NCBI RefSeq assembly: GCF_030269305.1
Contig: NZ_BSTC01000002.1
Coordinates: forward strand, 434,001-498,000
Direction: 5' to 3'
Origin: Kineosporia sp. NBRC 101731
GTDB lineage: Bacteria > Actinomycetota > Actinomycetes > Actinomycetales > Kineosporiaceae
Length of the DNA: 64,000 nt
This document shows positions 1 through 8,311 of the stretch, piece after piece (position 1 is the stretch's first letter; each line of letters starts with the position of its first letter). Position numbers and translations under genes: made by a program. The notes beneath the pieces were generated by a model, which saw only the letters and a program-made list of their open reading frames with translations, did not search any database and had not been told where the DNA came from.

Positions 1-284
1 TTCCGTGGGCGAAGACGGGCAGGCTGGACGCCGGTGTCCTCGACGGAGAGGGTGCAGCAAGAGGATGGTTAAGAACTCGCAGGTATCGGCTATACCCCTT
101 TGAGTGGCGTTGAAACGTGGGAACGATCACCCGAATGGATGTACCTGGTACCGCAGAGTGTCTAGGCGCACCGCGATTTGGTAACGCCTCGTAGCCTTAC
201 AATCACTTAAAGCATCGGAATCGCGGGGGCGCAGCCGAAGCGTCTTAGCATCCGCTGACGGGCACTGATGCGGGGAGGCAAGCA
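1..284. other. intergenic region upstream of the tetR-like gene
   Basis: No coding region is supported here; any gene crossing the left edge cannot be recognised. Two palindromes could be operators: GTACCTGGTAC at about 141-151, and an imperfect 20-bp element at 181-200 with GTAA and TTAC ends. A TATACC hexamer near 92-97 could be a -10 box. In M. tuberculosis a divergent gene (Rv3207c) sits on this side of the TetR gene, but it is not visible here. Confidence 0.4.
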
Positions 285-1004
285 ATGTCGACACCAGAGG
301 TGCGCTCGCGCGGAACCCGGCTGCCGAGGACGGCACGACGCAGCCAATTGCTCGGAGCAGCGCGAGAGGTATTCGTGGCTCAGGGCTATCACGCGGCTGC
401 GATGGACGAGATCGCCGAGCGGGCCGGGGTCAGCAAGCCGGTCCTCTACCAGCATTTCCCGGGTAAACGGGATCTGTACCTGGCGCTGATCGAACAGCAT
501 TCCGCCGAGGTGGTGGAATGCCTGCGCGGGGCGATCGAGGGCACGACCGACAACAAGATGCGGGTCGCCGGGGCGATGGGGGCGTTCTTCGATTTCATCG
601 ACCGGGAGAACGAGTCGTTCCGGCTCATCTTCGAGTCCGACCTGACCAACGACCCGGACGTCCGGGCTCGGGTGGAGTCGGTGAACGAGCAGTGCGGGCG
701 AATGGTCGCCGAGCTGATCCACGAGGAGTCCGGGCTGCCCTGGCCGGAGTGTGAGCTCATCGGGATGGGCCTCTCCGGCATGGCCCATGTCGCTGCGCGC
801 TACTGGCTGCAGAAGGGGCGTCAGATGCCCCGGGAGGAAGCGGTGCGCCTGCTCGCCGGGATCACCTGGCGGGGTATCGCGGCCATTCCCCTGCAGGAGA
901 ACGAGGACATGCTGCCTGGTCAGCCGGCCACTCCCCGTCCTGTGACCGACCTGACCGACCTGACCGAGCTGGGCGAGAACCAGCCCGCGGCCCACCGGTC
1001 CTGA
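285..1004 (+). CDS. TetR/AcrR-family transcriptional regulator
   Basis: This 239-residue protein has a typical TetR DNA-binding domain at residues 20-66, with the recognition segment GVSKPVLYQHFPGKRDL at about 48-64. The ligand/dimerisation domain follows, then a low-complexity T/D/L tail (about 205-239). The ATG at 285 has a good ribosome site (GGGAGGC, 5 nt spacing). TetR followed by DUF3107 matches Rv3208-Rv3208A of M. tuberculosis, so this is a conserved actinobacterial regulator rather than a recent arrival. The ligand is unknown. Autoregulation through the palindromes upstream is an inference. Confidence 0.93.
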   Translation: MSTPEVRSRGTRLPRTARRSQLLGAAREVFVAQGYHAAAMDEIAERAGVSKPVLYQHFPGKRDLYLALIEQHSAEVVECLRGAIEGTTDNKMRVAGAMGAFFDFIDRENESFRLIFESDLTNDPDVRARVESVNEQCGRMVAELIHEESGLPWPECELIGMGLSGMAHVAARYWLQKGRQMPREEAVRLLAGITWRGIAAIPLQENEDMLPGQPATPRPVTDLTDLTELGENQPAAHRS

Positions 1005-1171
1005 GCCTCGGCGAAGGGTCCGCCGACGGCACGGGCGAGGCGCGACGATTCCGCTGTCGGCTAATCATGCGTGCCGCCCGGTTCAGCGCGCCTTCTGGCG
1101 GTTAGGCTTTCGTCGACCAACGACAACGCCACCCCGCGAGGGGGCCGGCAAGGACGGAAGGGGCCACTCGC

Positions 1172-1396
1172 GTGGAGGTCAAGATCGGCGTCCGGGACAT
1201 CCCGCGCGACATCGTGCTGGAGTCCGACGACTCGGCCGAGGCGGTCGCGAACGCGGTCGAGGCCGCGATCAGCGGCGGCTCGCTGCTGCGTCTCAAGGAC
1301 GACAAGGGCCGCACGATCGTCGTTCCGGGCAACCTGATCGGCTACGTCGAGATCGGCGCGGAAGAGACCCGTCGCGTAGGTTTCGGCACGATCTGA
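1172..1396 (+). CDS. DUF3107 family protein (TB9.4-like)
   Basis: This small protein of 74 residues starts MEVKIGVRDIPRDI and ends VGFGTI. It matches the DUF3107 family, whose mycobacterial member TB9.4 (Rv3208A) is next to the same TetR gene. The GTG start at 1172 follows a GGAAGGGG ribosome site. It has no membrane segment or catalytic motif. A strong hairpin lies right after the stop, so it probably ends its own transcript. Molecular function is not known. Confidence 0.9.
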   Translation: MEVKIGVRDIPRDIVLESDDSAEAVANAVEAAISGGSLLRLKDDKGRTIVVPGNLIGYVEIGAEETRRVGFGTI

Positions 1397-1406
1397 GTTC
1401 GTGAGT

Positions 1407-1450
1407 GAAGAAGGCGCCGCTCCCGGTCATCCCGGGACGGCGCCTTCTTC
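1407..1450. terminator. bidirectional hairpin terminator
   Basis: GAAGAAGGCGCCG (1407-1419) pairs perfectly with CGGCGCCTTCTTC (1438-1450). A second stem, TCCCGG/CCGGGA, lies in the loop. It sits between the convergent DUF3107 and ferritin-like genes and can serve both. Confidence 0.8.
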
Positions 1451-1480
1451 ACGTCTGGGTCCTAGAGCGTCCTGGACGGC

Positions 1481-2167
1481 CTAGGCGGACAGCCCCATCT
1501 CGGCCATCCGCTTGGTGTGCTGCTCGGTGATCCGGCTGAACATCGACACGATCCCCACCAGGCCCATGCCCGGGTGCTCGTCCGTGCCGGTCAGCAGCGT
1601 GGAGAAGGTGTCCCGGTCAGCCGCGACCCGCTGCCCCTGGCTGAGTGCCTCCCCGACCAGGCGGCGGCCCCACAGCGCCAGCCGGCTGCCCTTGATCGGG
1701 TCTTCGCTGATCGCCTGGCGCACCTCCTGCAACACGAATGACATCCGTTGGCCGGCTTCCAGAGTGCCCAGCACCAGATCGCGGGTCTCGTCGTCGACGT
1801 AGGTGCTGATCTCCCGGTAGAAGTCGGAGGCGATGCCGTCCCCGACGTAGAACTTGACCAGTCCCTCCAGCCAGTCCGAGGGCCGGGTGCGCTCGTGGAA
1901 CCCGTCCAGCGCCTCCACGAACGGGGCCATGGCCTGCTCCGGGTCGGCGCCGATCTCCACGAGCCGGGCCCGCAGCCGGTCGTAGTGTGCGAACTCGGTG
2001 GCGGCCAGGGCGGCCATGTCCGCCTTGGCCGAAAGGCGTGGGGCAAGGTCCGCATCCGTGGAAAGTCGGATGAACGCGCTCAATTCGCCATAAGCCAGCG
2101 TGCCCAGTAGATCAACAACGGCCGCCCGGTATGCCGGATCGGTGAACCTGTCCTCCTGCTGCTCCAT
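1481..2167 (-). CDS. ferritin-like fold protein (MiaE_2-like, Rv3210c homologue)
   Basis: This all-alpha protein of 228 residues has E/H-rich helices, including ATEFAHYDRL (about 55-64) and EQHTKRMAEM near the end. That pattern fits the ferritin-like MiaE_2 family found next to RhlE in actinobacteria (Rv3210c-Rv3211). The E-x2-H and later E/H residues would hold a di-iron site, but no metal or substrate can be read from sequence, and a tRNA-hydroxylase role is only a family-level guess. There is no Shine-Dalgarno; TACCCT lies 7 nt before the ATG, so the mRNA is probably leaderless. The gene is divergent from the helicase gene. Confidence 0.82.
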   Translation of the reverse strand: MEQQEDRFTDPAYRAAVVDLLGTLAYGELSAFIRLSTDADLAPRLSAKADMAALAATEFAHYDRLRARLVEIGADPEQAMAPFVEALDGFHERTRPSDWLEGLVKFYVGDGIASDFYREISTYVDDETRDLVLGTLEAGQRMSFVLQEVRQAISEDPIKGSRLALWGRRLVGEALSQGQRVAADRDTFSTLLTGTDEHPGMGLVGIVSMFSRITEQHTKRMAEMGLSA

Positions 2168-2180
2168 GATGAGGAGGGTA
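2168..2180 (-). promoter_or_regulatory. leaderless -10 element of the ferritin-like gene
   Basis: On the minus strand TACCCT (2180-2175) is followed by 7 nt and then the ATG at 2167. There is no ribosome site in between. The spacing matches other genes of this window and the known actinobacterial leaderless arrangement. No clear -35 box is seen. Confidence 0.55.
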
Positions 2181-2203
2181 TCCAGCCCTGGACCAGGTAG
2201 GAT

Positions 2204-2223
2204 CAGTTAGTTAGAGGTAACTG
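2204..2223. promoter_or_regulatory. nested inverted repeat in a divergent promoter region
   Basis: CAGTTAGTTAGAGGTAACTG contains an outer CAGTTA/TAACTG pair and an inner AGTTA/TAACT pair around GAGG. It lies about 25 bp upstream of the -10 box of the ferritin-like gene and within the region shared with the helicase gene. It is a candidate operator; its binding protein is unknown. Confidence 0.4.
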
Positions 2224-2371
2224 TTAGACCCGTAAGTGGATGACCGGTCGCTAACACGGTCGGCTTCCGAATGCCGCAGCGCGGCCCGCCGGAGCGCCTT
2301 TTCCTTCGCCACCCCACCGGGGTCGGCGCGATCCGGCCGCAGGCCTGCGCCCCCGAAGAGTTAGGCACTGT

Positions 2372-4348
2372 GTGTCCGCTTCACCGAACGATTCAGAGAT
2401 CCAGAATTCTTCCAGCGCCCCGGGCGACACCGTCGACCCGCTCGCGATCGCCGACCCGATCGAGGCCCTCGAGAAGGCCGGCGAGATCGTCGCCGTCGTC
2501 GAGAACGAGGCCGGGGCCGCCCCCGTCGTGGGCTGGGCCGAGCTGGGCACCGACCAGCGCATCACCGACGCGCTGATCAGTGCCGGCATGACCGCCCCGT
2601 TCCCGATCCAGTCCATGACCCTCCCCGTCGCCGTCAACGGCGGCGACGTGATCGGCCAGGCCAAGACCGGTACCGGTAAGACCCTCGGCTTCGGCATCCC
2701 GCTGCTGCACCGGGTCACCGGCCCCAAGGACGAGGGCTTCGCCGAGATGGCCCTGCCGGGCGCCCCGCAGGCCCTGGCGATCGTGCCGACCCGCGAACTC
2801 GCCACCCAGGTCGCCGAAGACCTCAAGGTCGCGTCGAAGAACCTCAGCGTGCGGATCCTGACCGTCTACGGCGGCCGGGCCTACGAACCGCAGGTCGAGG
2901 CCCTGAAGAAGGGCATCGAGGTGGTCGTGGGAACTCCCGGCCGCCTGCTCGATCTGGCCCAGCAGGGCCTGCTGAACCTGGCCCACGTGCGCACCCTGGT
3001 GCTCGACGAGGCCGACGAGATGCTCGACCTGGGCTTCCTGCCCGACGTCGAGAAGCTCATGTCACTCACCCCCGACGGCCGCCAGACCATGCTGTTCTCG
3101 GCGACCATGCCGGGCGCCGTGGTGTCGCTGGCCCGTAAGTACATGACCCAGCCCACCCACATCCGCGCCAGTGACCCGGACGACTCCGGCGCCACGGTGC
3201 TCGCGACCGCGCAGTTCATCTACCGCGCCCACGCGATGGACAAGGTAGAGATGCTGGCCCGGCTGCTGCAGGCCGAGGGCCGCGGGCTGTCGATCATCTT
3301 CACCCGCACCAAGCGCACGGCCGCCAAGGTGGCCGACGATCTGGCCGACCGGGGCTTCGCCGCCGCGGCGATCCACGGTGACCTCGGTCAGGGAGCCCGT
3401 GAGCAGGCGCTGCGGGCCTTCCGCAACGGCAAGATCGACGTGCTGGTCGCGACCGACGTGGCCGCCCGCGGCATCGACGTCGACAACGTCACCCACGTGG
3501 TCAACTACGCCTGCCCGGAAGACGAGAAGACCTACCTGCACCGCATCGGCCGTACCGGCCGGGCCGGCAACACCGGTGTCGCGGTCACGTTCGTCGACTG
3601 GGACGACATCCACCGCTGGGTGATGATCGACAAGGCGCTCGACCTGGGCATCCCGTCCCCGGCCGAGACCTACTCGACCTCACCGCACTTCTCCGAAGAC
3701 CTGCACATCCCGGCGGGGGTCAAGGGCACACTCCCCCGTGCCTCGCGCACCCGCGCCGGCCTGGCCGCCGAAGAGGTCGAAGACCTGGGCGAGACCGGTA
3801 AGCGCGGTGGCGGCGCCAAGGTGTCGTCCCGGCGTGAGGGTGGCAAGGACAGTGGCGGCCGCGACGGCGGACGTGGCCGGGACGGCGGAAGCCGGGACAG
3901 CGGCGGTCGGGACAGCGGCGGTGGCCGCTCTCGGAGCCGGGGTCGCGACGAGTCGGGTACCCCCTCCGAAGACTCCGGTCCCGCCGAGGTCACCGGTTCC
4001 GACGAGTCGGCCGAGCCCCGTACCCGGCGGCCGCGGGCCCGTCGGCGCATGCGCTCCGGGGTTCCGGTCGACGGTGCGGCTGCCGACGGCACCCAGAGCA
4101 CGGACACACAGGGCACCGACGCGCAGGGCACGGACGAGGCTCCCGCGGTGACGGCGACATCGGGTACCTCGACCGACGCGGCCGACACCTCCCCGGTCGG
4201 CGACGCCGGTGACTCCGCCGAGTCTGGTGACGCGGACGGCGAGGCCGCCCGCAAGCGCCGCCGCCGTCGTCGCGGTGGCCGGGGCTCGGGCTCCGGTGTG
4301 TCCGCGGCCGAGAACGCCCCTGCCTCGGCGGGTTCCACCGAGAGCTGA
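2372..4348 (+). CDS. rhlE: DEAD-box RNA helicase (RhlE-like) with disordered basic tail
   Basis: This 658-residue helicase shows the full DEAD-box set: Q motif PFPIQ near 76, Walker A AKTGTGKT (about 97-104), PTRELA, GTPGR, DEAD at 212-215, SAT at 243-245, ARGID and HRIGRTGR at about 390-397. These give ATP-dependent RNA unwinding. From about residue 480 the chain is low in complexity: RDGGRGRDGG-type RGG-like repeats, an acidic/Thr region and a terminal KRRRRRR block, typical of actinobacterial RhlE tails that bind RNA. The GTG at 2372 is the only sensible start, but it lacks a good ribosome site. The neighbours match Rv3210c-Rv3211. A strong terminator follows. Confidence 0.95.
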   Translation: MSASPNDSEIQNSSSAPGDTVDPLAIADPIEALEKAGEIVAVVENEAGAAPVVGWAELGTDQRITDALISAGMTAPFPIQSMTLPVAVNGGDVIGQAKTGTGKTLGFGIPLLHRVTGPKDEGFAEMALPGAPQALAIVPTRELATQVAEDLKVASKNLSVRILTVYGGRAYEPQVEALKKGIEVVVGTPGRLLDLAQQGLLNLAHVRTLVLDEADEMLDLGFLPDVEKLMSLTPDGRQTMLFSATMPGAVVSLARKYMTQPTHIRASDPDDSGATVLATAQFIYRAHAMDKVEMLARLLQAEGRGLSIIFTRTKRTAAKVADDLADRGFAAAAIHGDLGQGAREQALRAFRNGKIDVLVATDVAARGIDVDNVTHVVNYACPEDEKTYLHRIGRTGRAGNTGVAVTFVDWDDIHRWVMIDKALDLGIPSPAETYSTSPHFSEDLHIPAGVKGTLPRASRTRAGLAAEEVEDLGETGKRGGGAKVSSRREGGKDSGGRDGGRGRDGGSRDSGGRDSGGGRSRSRGRDESGTPSEDSGPAEVTGSDESAEPRTRRPRARRRMRSGVPVDGAAADGTQSTDTQGTDAQGTDEAPAVTATSGTSTDAADTSPVGDAGDSAESGDADGEAARKRRRRRRGGRGSGSGVSAAENAPASAGSTES

Positions 4349-4362
4349 GTTCCCCCAAACAC

Positions 4363-4400
4363 CTGTGGCCCGCACCGAAAGGTGCGGGCCACAGATGTTT
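4363..4400 (+). terminator. Rho-independent terminator of the helicase gene
   Basis: CTGTGGCCCGCACC (4363-4376) and GGTGCGGGCCACAG (4381-4394) form a perfect 14-bp stem with a GAAA tetraloop, followed by ATGTTTT. Flanking AAACA/TGTTT extends the pairing past one mismatch. Confidence 0.9.
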
Positions 4401-4514
4401 TGCCGACCACCGCGAAGAGGTGAGGGGCCGGACCGGGAGTGGTGGGCGTCCTCAATCCGGCTCGGGCCGGTCGACCATCAGCCCCGCTGTTCGCGATCAC
4501 GAACAGAGAGGGGG

Positions 4515-5360
4515 CTACAGTGCGCCGGCCTCACCCGGTGGCGGGTTGTGCATGCTGTGTGCGCCACGGGAAGGCCTGGTCGGAGCGACTTTTCGGCCAC
4601 CGAAGCGCCAGGCCCGCAGCAGGCTGTCGGCGATCCGGAAGTACGCGCGCGCACCCGACGAGCTCGGTGAGGTGGCGATGATCGACGTGCCCACGCTGGG
4701 GGCCTCGGCGAACTTCACCGAGCGCGGGATCGGGCTGAGCACCGGCACCCGGTAGCGACGCTTCACGTCGCCGAGCACCGCGCGGGCGTGCGTCGAGCGC
4801 TTGTCGTACATGGTGGGCAGCAGACCCCGCACCCGTAGCCGCGGGTTGAGCAGACGGTGCACGTCAGCCACGGTGTCGAGCAACTGCCCGACGCCCCGGT
4901 GGCTGAGCATCTCGCACTGCAGGGGCACGATCACCTCGTCGGCCGCGGCGAGCGCGTTGAGCGTGAGCAGACCCAGGCTGGGTGAGCAGTCGAGAAGGAT
5001 GACGTCGTAGGTGGAGAGCACCTCCTCCAGCCCCCGGCGCACCACGAACTCCCGCTGGGGGGCGGGCAGCAGCATCGCCTCGGCGGCCAGCAGGTCGATG
5101 GTGGAGGGCACCAGGTCCATGCCCTCGCTGGTGCGCAGGCGGGCCATCGACAGGTCGACCTCGCCGCGCACCACGTCGGAGATCGAGTACTCGACCACGT
5201 CGGGATCGATGCCCAGGCTGAACGTGAGGGACGACTGCGGGTCCAGGTCGATCAGGAGCACCCGGAGCCCGCGCAGCACGAACGCGGCACCGAGCGAAGC
5301 CACCGTGGTGGTTTTGGCGACGCCACCCTTCTGGTTGGCGACGGCGATCACGCGGCCCAT
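4515..5360 (-). CDS. ParA/Soj-family ATPase (MinD/ParA Walker-type)
   Basis: From the ATG at 5360 the protein has 281 residues and begins MGRVIAVANQKGGVAKTT, with the deviant Walker A KGGVAKTT at 11-18. Walker A' (IDLDPQ) and Walker B-like LLDCSPS follow. The start is chosen because GGAGGG lies 6 nt upstream; an ORF extension to 5486 adds 42 residues unlike the family. The last 30 residues are a Pro/Gly/His-rich tail. No parB gene or parS-like cluster is adjacent. It corresponds to Rv3213c (Soj-like), so it is probably an orphan positioning ATPase rather than the main chromosome ParA. Confidence 0.9.
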   Translation of the reverse strand: MGRVIAVANQKGGVAKTTTVASLGAAFVLRGLRVLLIDLDPQSSLTFSLGIDPDVVEYSISDVVRGEVDLSMARLRTSEGMDLVPSTIDLLAAEAMLLPAPQREFVVRRGLEEVLSTYDVILLDCSPSLGLLTLNALAAADEVIVPLQCEMLSHRGVGQLLDTVADVHRLLNPRLRVRGLLPTMYDKRSTHARAVLGDVKRRYRVPVLSPIPRSVKFAEAPSVGTSIIATSPSSSGARAYFRIADSLLRAWRFGGRKVAPTRPSRGAHSMHNPPPGEAGAL

Positions 5361-5649
5361 GCATCTGTTCCCTCCAGGCGACGGGCCGGAAAGACCCGCT
5401 TTCAGACTATCGACAGACTGTGTCCGATTGGGCCGACGGAGGGCTCGACAGGCGATCAAGGGTCGAATCCGACAGGCTTGACCCATGGCAGCGAGCGCGA
5501 CGGACGACAGGTGGGAACGGAGCAGTGTGCTCCTCCCCCTGTCCGGTACTGTCTCGCGGACGGTGGATCATGAATCCGGCCGCAGGCAGCCAGGATCCGA
5601 CCAGACTGCTGCAGGCAGGGCGCGCAGAGCCTGGGAGCGGCGAGGTCAG
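5361..5649. other. divergent promoter region parA / oxygenase
   Basis: The region must hold promoters for both flanking genes. On the plus strand it can be read as an N-terminal extension of the oxygenase from ATG 5485, but that start has no ribosome site and the added 55 residues look non-conserved. I see no clear terminator or repeat. Confidence 0.4.
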
Positions 5650-6546
5650 ATGGAGCAGGCCGAGATGGGTGCGGCGGTGGAGCCCCAGCCGGAGAACTGG
5701 GATCAACTGGAGCATCCGGCGGACGCCGGCCTCACCGACGACCAGGAACTCGAGCATGATCCTGATCACGATGCGGTGGGTCAGTGGGGCCTTTTCGGAC
5801 CGCGCACCGTCACCTGGCGGGTGCACTCCGACCCCCTGATCGGTCTGGCGACACTGCGCGGCCTGGCCCTGCAGGTGCTTCACCCGGAGGGCATGGCGAA
5901 CGTGTTCGCCACGGCGCGGAGGGTGGACGACCCGTGGGACCGGTTGCAGTGGTCGCAGCGGCACATGGGTGCGGTGATCTTCGGTAACAGCATCGAGGCC
6001 GCGATGACCGGCGCCCGGTTGCGTGCGGTGATGGGCCAGGTTCGTGGCTGGGCCGGTGACGGTGACGAGTTCCGCGGCGACGACGAGGAACTCGTGCTGT
6101 GGATGCACTGCTGCCAGGTCGCCTCGTTCATCGAGGTCACGCGGCGGGGCGGGCTCGACCTGACCGATGCCGAGCATGAGACCTACATCCAGGAACAAGT
6201 GCGCACGGCCGCGGTCTGGGGTCTCGAGCCCGACCAGGTTCCGGCCACGCGGCGTGACCTGGCTCGGTACTTCCGTCAGGTGCGGCCGCGGCTGCGCATG
6301 ACGCACGAGGCCCGCGCCTTCATCTCGTCGCTGCTGAGCCCGGCCGTGCCGGAGCTGATCGCCATGACCCAGCGCAACCGCCCGTCGTGGGCACCGGTCG
6401 CCGGGTTGGCCTGGTCGTCGCTGCCGGGCTGGGCGCGGTCGCTGTACTCGTCGGTTCCCGGTGACGGAGCCGGTTCGCTCGCGCCGTCGGCCGCGACCGT
6501 GGCCCTGCACTCATTGCGCGACGAGTTGCTCATCGCACATCACTGA
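5650..6546 (+). CDS. oxygenase MpaB family protein (DUF2236)
   Basis: The 298-residue product has the DUF2236/MpaB signature: FGPRTVTWRVHSDPL near the start, GLALQVLHPEGMANVF, and later EELVLWMHCCQVASFIE. The family includes latex-clearing protein and MpaB-type heme oxygenases; conserved His residues in HPEG and WMH would be heme or metal ligands. The substrate is unknown. The ATG at 5650 has GAGG 6 nt upstream and gives a usual family length; ATG 5485 is possible. No signal peptide is visible. Confidence 0.82.
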   Translation: MEQAEMGAAVEPQPENWDQLEHPADAGLTDDQELEHDPDHDAVGQWGLFGPRTVTWRVHSDPLIGLATLRGLALQVLHPEGMANVFATARRVDDPWDRLQWSQRHMGAVIFGNSIEAAMTGARLRAVMGQVRGWAGDGDEFRGDDEELVLWMHCCQVASFIEVTRRGGLDLTDAEHETYIQEQVRTAAVWGLEPDQVPATRRDLARYFRQVRPRLRMTHEARAFISSLLSPAVPELIAMTQRNRPSWAPVAGLAWSSLPGWARSLYSSVPGDGAGSLAPSAATVALHSLRDELLIAHH

Positions 6547-6765
6547 ATCTTCTCCGGATCTCCCCCGGATCCTCCCCGGACCATGGTCGAGCCACCGCCC
6601 GATCTGGCCGGTCCGGATGCCCGGGTTCGCGCGAAGTAGGCAATCCATCACGGAAAGTTCGTGTTGGAGACCCAAAAGTGGGCGTCAGCCATTACTCTGA
6701 CTCCTGCCCGGCCGCCCGGTCGGTGGCTCTGACCAGCTCACCGACCCAGACGAGGCGGTCCGTGG

Positions 6766-7749
6766 ATGAACCGAGTGCCAGTTCCCGGCAGCCGGGCCGG
6801 GGTCGACCACGACCTGCTCGACCAGATCAGCGGGCAGGTGCGCGCCCTGGCGGCCGACTACCTGATCCAGTCGCCCATCGCGCTGGTGAACCCGGTCTGG
6901 CGGCTTCGGCGTGAGGTGTTCGAGCTGCTGGAGAAGCGCCAGCATCCCAGCCTGACGGCACCGCTGTACTCGCTGGCCGGCCGGCTGTGTGCCCTGATCG
7001 CCCACGCCAGTGCCGATCTCGGCGATCCGGTGGCGGCCGAGACGAACACCCGCACCGCCTGGCTGTGTGCCGAACTGGCCGACGACGACTCGTTGCGGGC
7101 CTTCATCCGCTGGGTCCAGTCCAACGTGGCCTACTGGGGCGGTGACTACCCGGGGGCGGCCCGGATCGCGCTCAGCGGCCGTCGGCACGCCACCAAGGGC
7201 AGCAACCTGTTGCGCCTGGCCAGCGCGGAGGCCAGGGCCTGGGCCGCGTGCGGTGAGACCCGCGAGGTGGAGCAGGCCCTCACCGTGGCGCGGGCCGAAC
7301 GCGACCGGATCACCGGGGAGGACCACCAGGCCGGGGTCTTCCGGTTCGAGCCGGGCAAGGCGGCCTACTACGCCAGCGAGGCCTGGCTGGCCCTGGGCGG
7401 CGTGCCCAATGCCCGGCTGGCGGCCCGGGAGGCCACCGAGGCGCTCAGCCTGCTGCAGGCCGTTCCCGCCCAGCGTTCCCCCGAGCTGGTCGCGGCCGCC
7501 CGCCTGGACCTGTGCAACGCCCACCTGGCCCTGTCCGACCTCGACGCGGCGGCCGGCGAGCTGCGCGAGGTGCTGTCCCTGCCGACCGACAACCGCACCG
7601 GGCCGATCGTGGGCCGGGTGGCCACCGCGGCCGGCACGCTCCAATCGCCCGCATTCACCCGTTCGGCCCTTTCCCGGCAGCTCCTGGATGAGATCGCCTT
7701 GTTCCGGGCCTGTCCGGCCCGGCGCGACCTGTCGGACGCCCTGACGTAA
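6766..7749 (+). CDS. TPR-like helical protein resembling the C-terminal half of XRE/TPR regulators
   Basis: This 327-residue alpha-helical protein has repeated 34-residue-like helix pairs (for example LYSLAGRLCALIAHASADLGDPVAAETN, given here as key region 65-95; ARAWAACGETREVEQAL; NARLAAREATEAL; CNAHLALSDLDAAAGELREVL). It resembles the sensor half of Streptomyces XRE-type regulators, but no helix-turn-helix precedes it: the protein starts only about 15 residues before the homologous part and the 220 bp upstream do not encode one. The SLOG gene follows after 40 bp, probably in the same transcript. It may act as a ligand- or protein-binding partner of that product. Function unproven. Confidence 0.72.
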   Translation: MNRVPVPGSRAGVDHDLLDQISGQVRALAADYLIQSPIALVNPVWRLRREVFELLEKRQHPSLTAPLYSLAGRLCALIAHASADLGDPVAAETNTRTAWLCAELADDDSLRAFIRWVQSNVAYWGGDYPGAARIALSGRRHATKGSNLLRLASAEARAWAACGETREVEQALTVARAERDRITGEDHQAGVFRFEPGKAAYYASEAWLALGGVPNARLAAREATEALSLLQAVPAQRSPELVAAARLDLCNAHLALSDLDAAAGELREVLSLPTDNRTGPIVGRVATAAGTLQSPAFTRSALSRQLLDEIALFRACPARRDLSDALT

Positions 7750-7789
7750 ACGCCCGACCCCACGGCTCTGCGAAACGGAGATCCGCATC

Positions 7790-8311
7790 GTGCTGCCCCC
7801 TTCCCCCCGGCCGTCGCCCCTGTCCGGCCCGGAACGCACTTTCCAGGTGGCCGTGTGCGGCCCCCGGGACTGCACCGACGAGCAGGCCGAGGCGGCGCGC
7901 CGGGTGGGCGAACTGCTCGCCCGGGCCGGGGTGACGGTGATCTGCGGCGGCGGTACCGGGGTGATGGCCGCGGTCGCCGCCGGGGCCAGTGCCCACGGCG
8001 GCACGGTGGTCGGCATCCGGCCCGGCCCCGACACCTCCGGCGCCAGCCCCGACCTGTCGGTGACGATCGTGACCAACCTCGGCGAGGCCCGTAACGCCGT
8101 CATCGTCTGGAGCGCCGACGCGGTGATCGCCGTGGGCGGGTCGTGGGGCACGCTCAGCGAGGTCGCCCTGGCCCGCCGGCGCGGCGAGGTACCGGTGGTG
8201 GTGCTCGACGGCTGGCGCGTGGTCGGGAAGGACGGCGAGCTGGTGGACGCCGGCATCGCCTATGTCGACAGTCCGGAAGAGGCCGTCCAGCAGGCCCTCC
8301 AGAACGCCTAG
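7790..8311 (+). CDS. SLOG/LOG-like nucleotide-binding protein (TIGR00725 type)
   Basis: The 173-residue protein has a Rossmann-like SLOG fold: VICGGGTGVMAAVAAGA (about 47-63) and GGSWGTLSEVALA (about 115-127), equivalent to the PGGxGTxxE motif of LOG proteins. TIGR00725 members are thought to bind nucleotide-type ligands, but the catalytic Arg/Glu pattern of true LOG phosphoribohydrolases is incomplete here. The GTG start has GGAG 8-9 nt upstream. It follows the TPR gene by 40 bp and ends in a shared stop tetranucleotide with the nuclease gene on the other strand. Confidence 0.78.
   Translation: MLPPSPRPSPLSGPERTFQVAVCGPRDCTDEQAEAARRVGELLARAGVTVICGGGTGVMAAVAAGASAHGGTVVGIRPGPDTSGASPDLSVTIVTNLGEARNAVIVWSADAVIAVGGSWGTLSEVALARRRGEVPVVVLDGWRVVGKDGELVDAGIAYVDSPEEAVQQALQNA

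Noticed and set aside
5485-5649. N-terminal extension of the MpaB-like oxygenase
   Set aside because: No ribosome site at ATG 5485 and the 55 extra residues lack family similarity; ATG 5650 is better supported.
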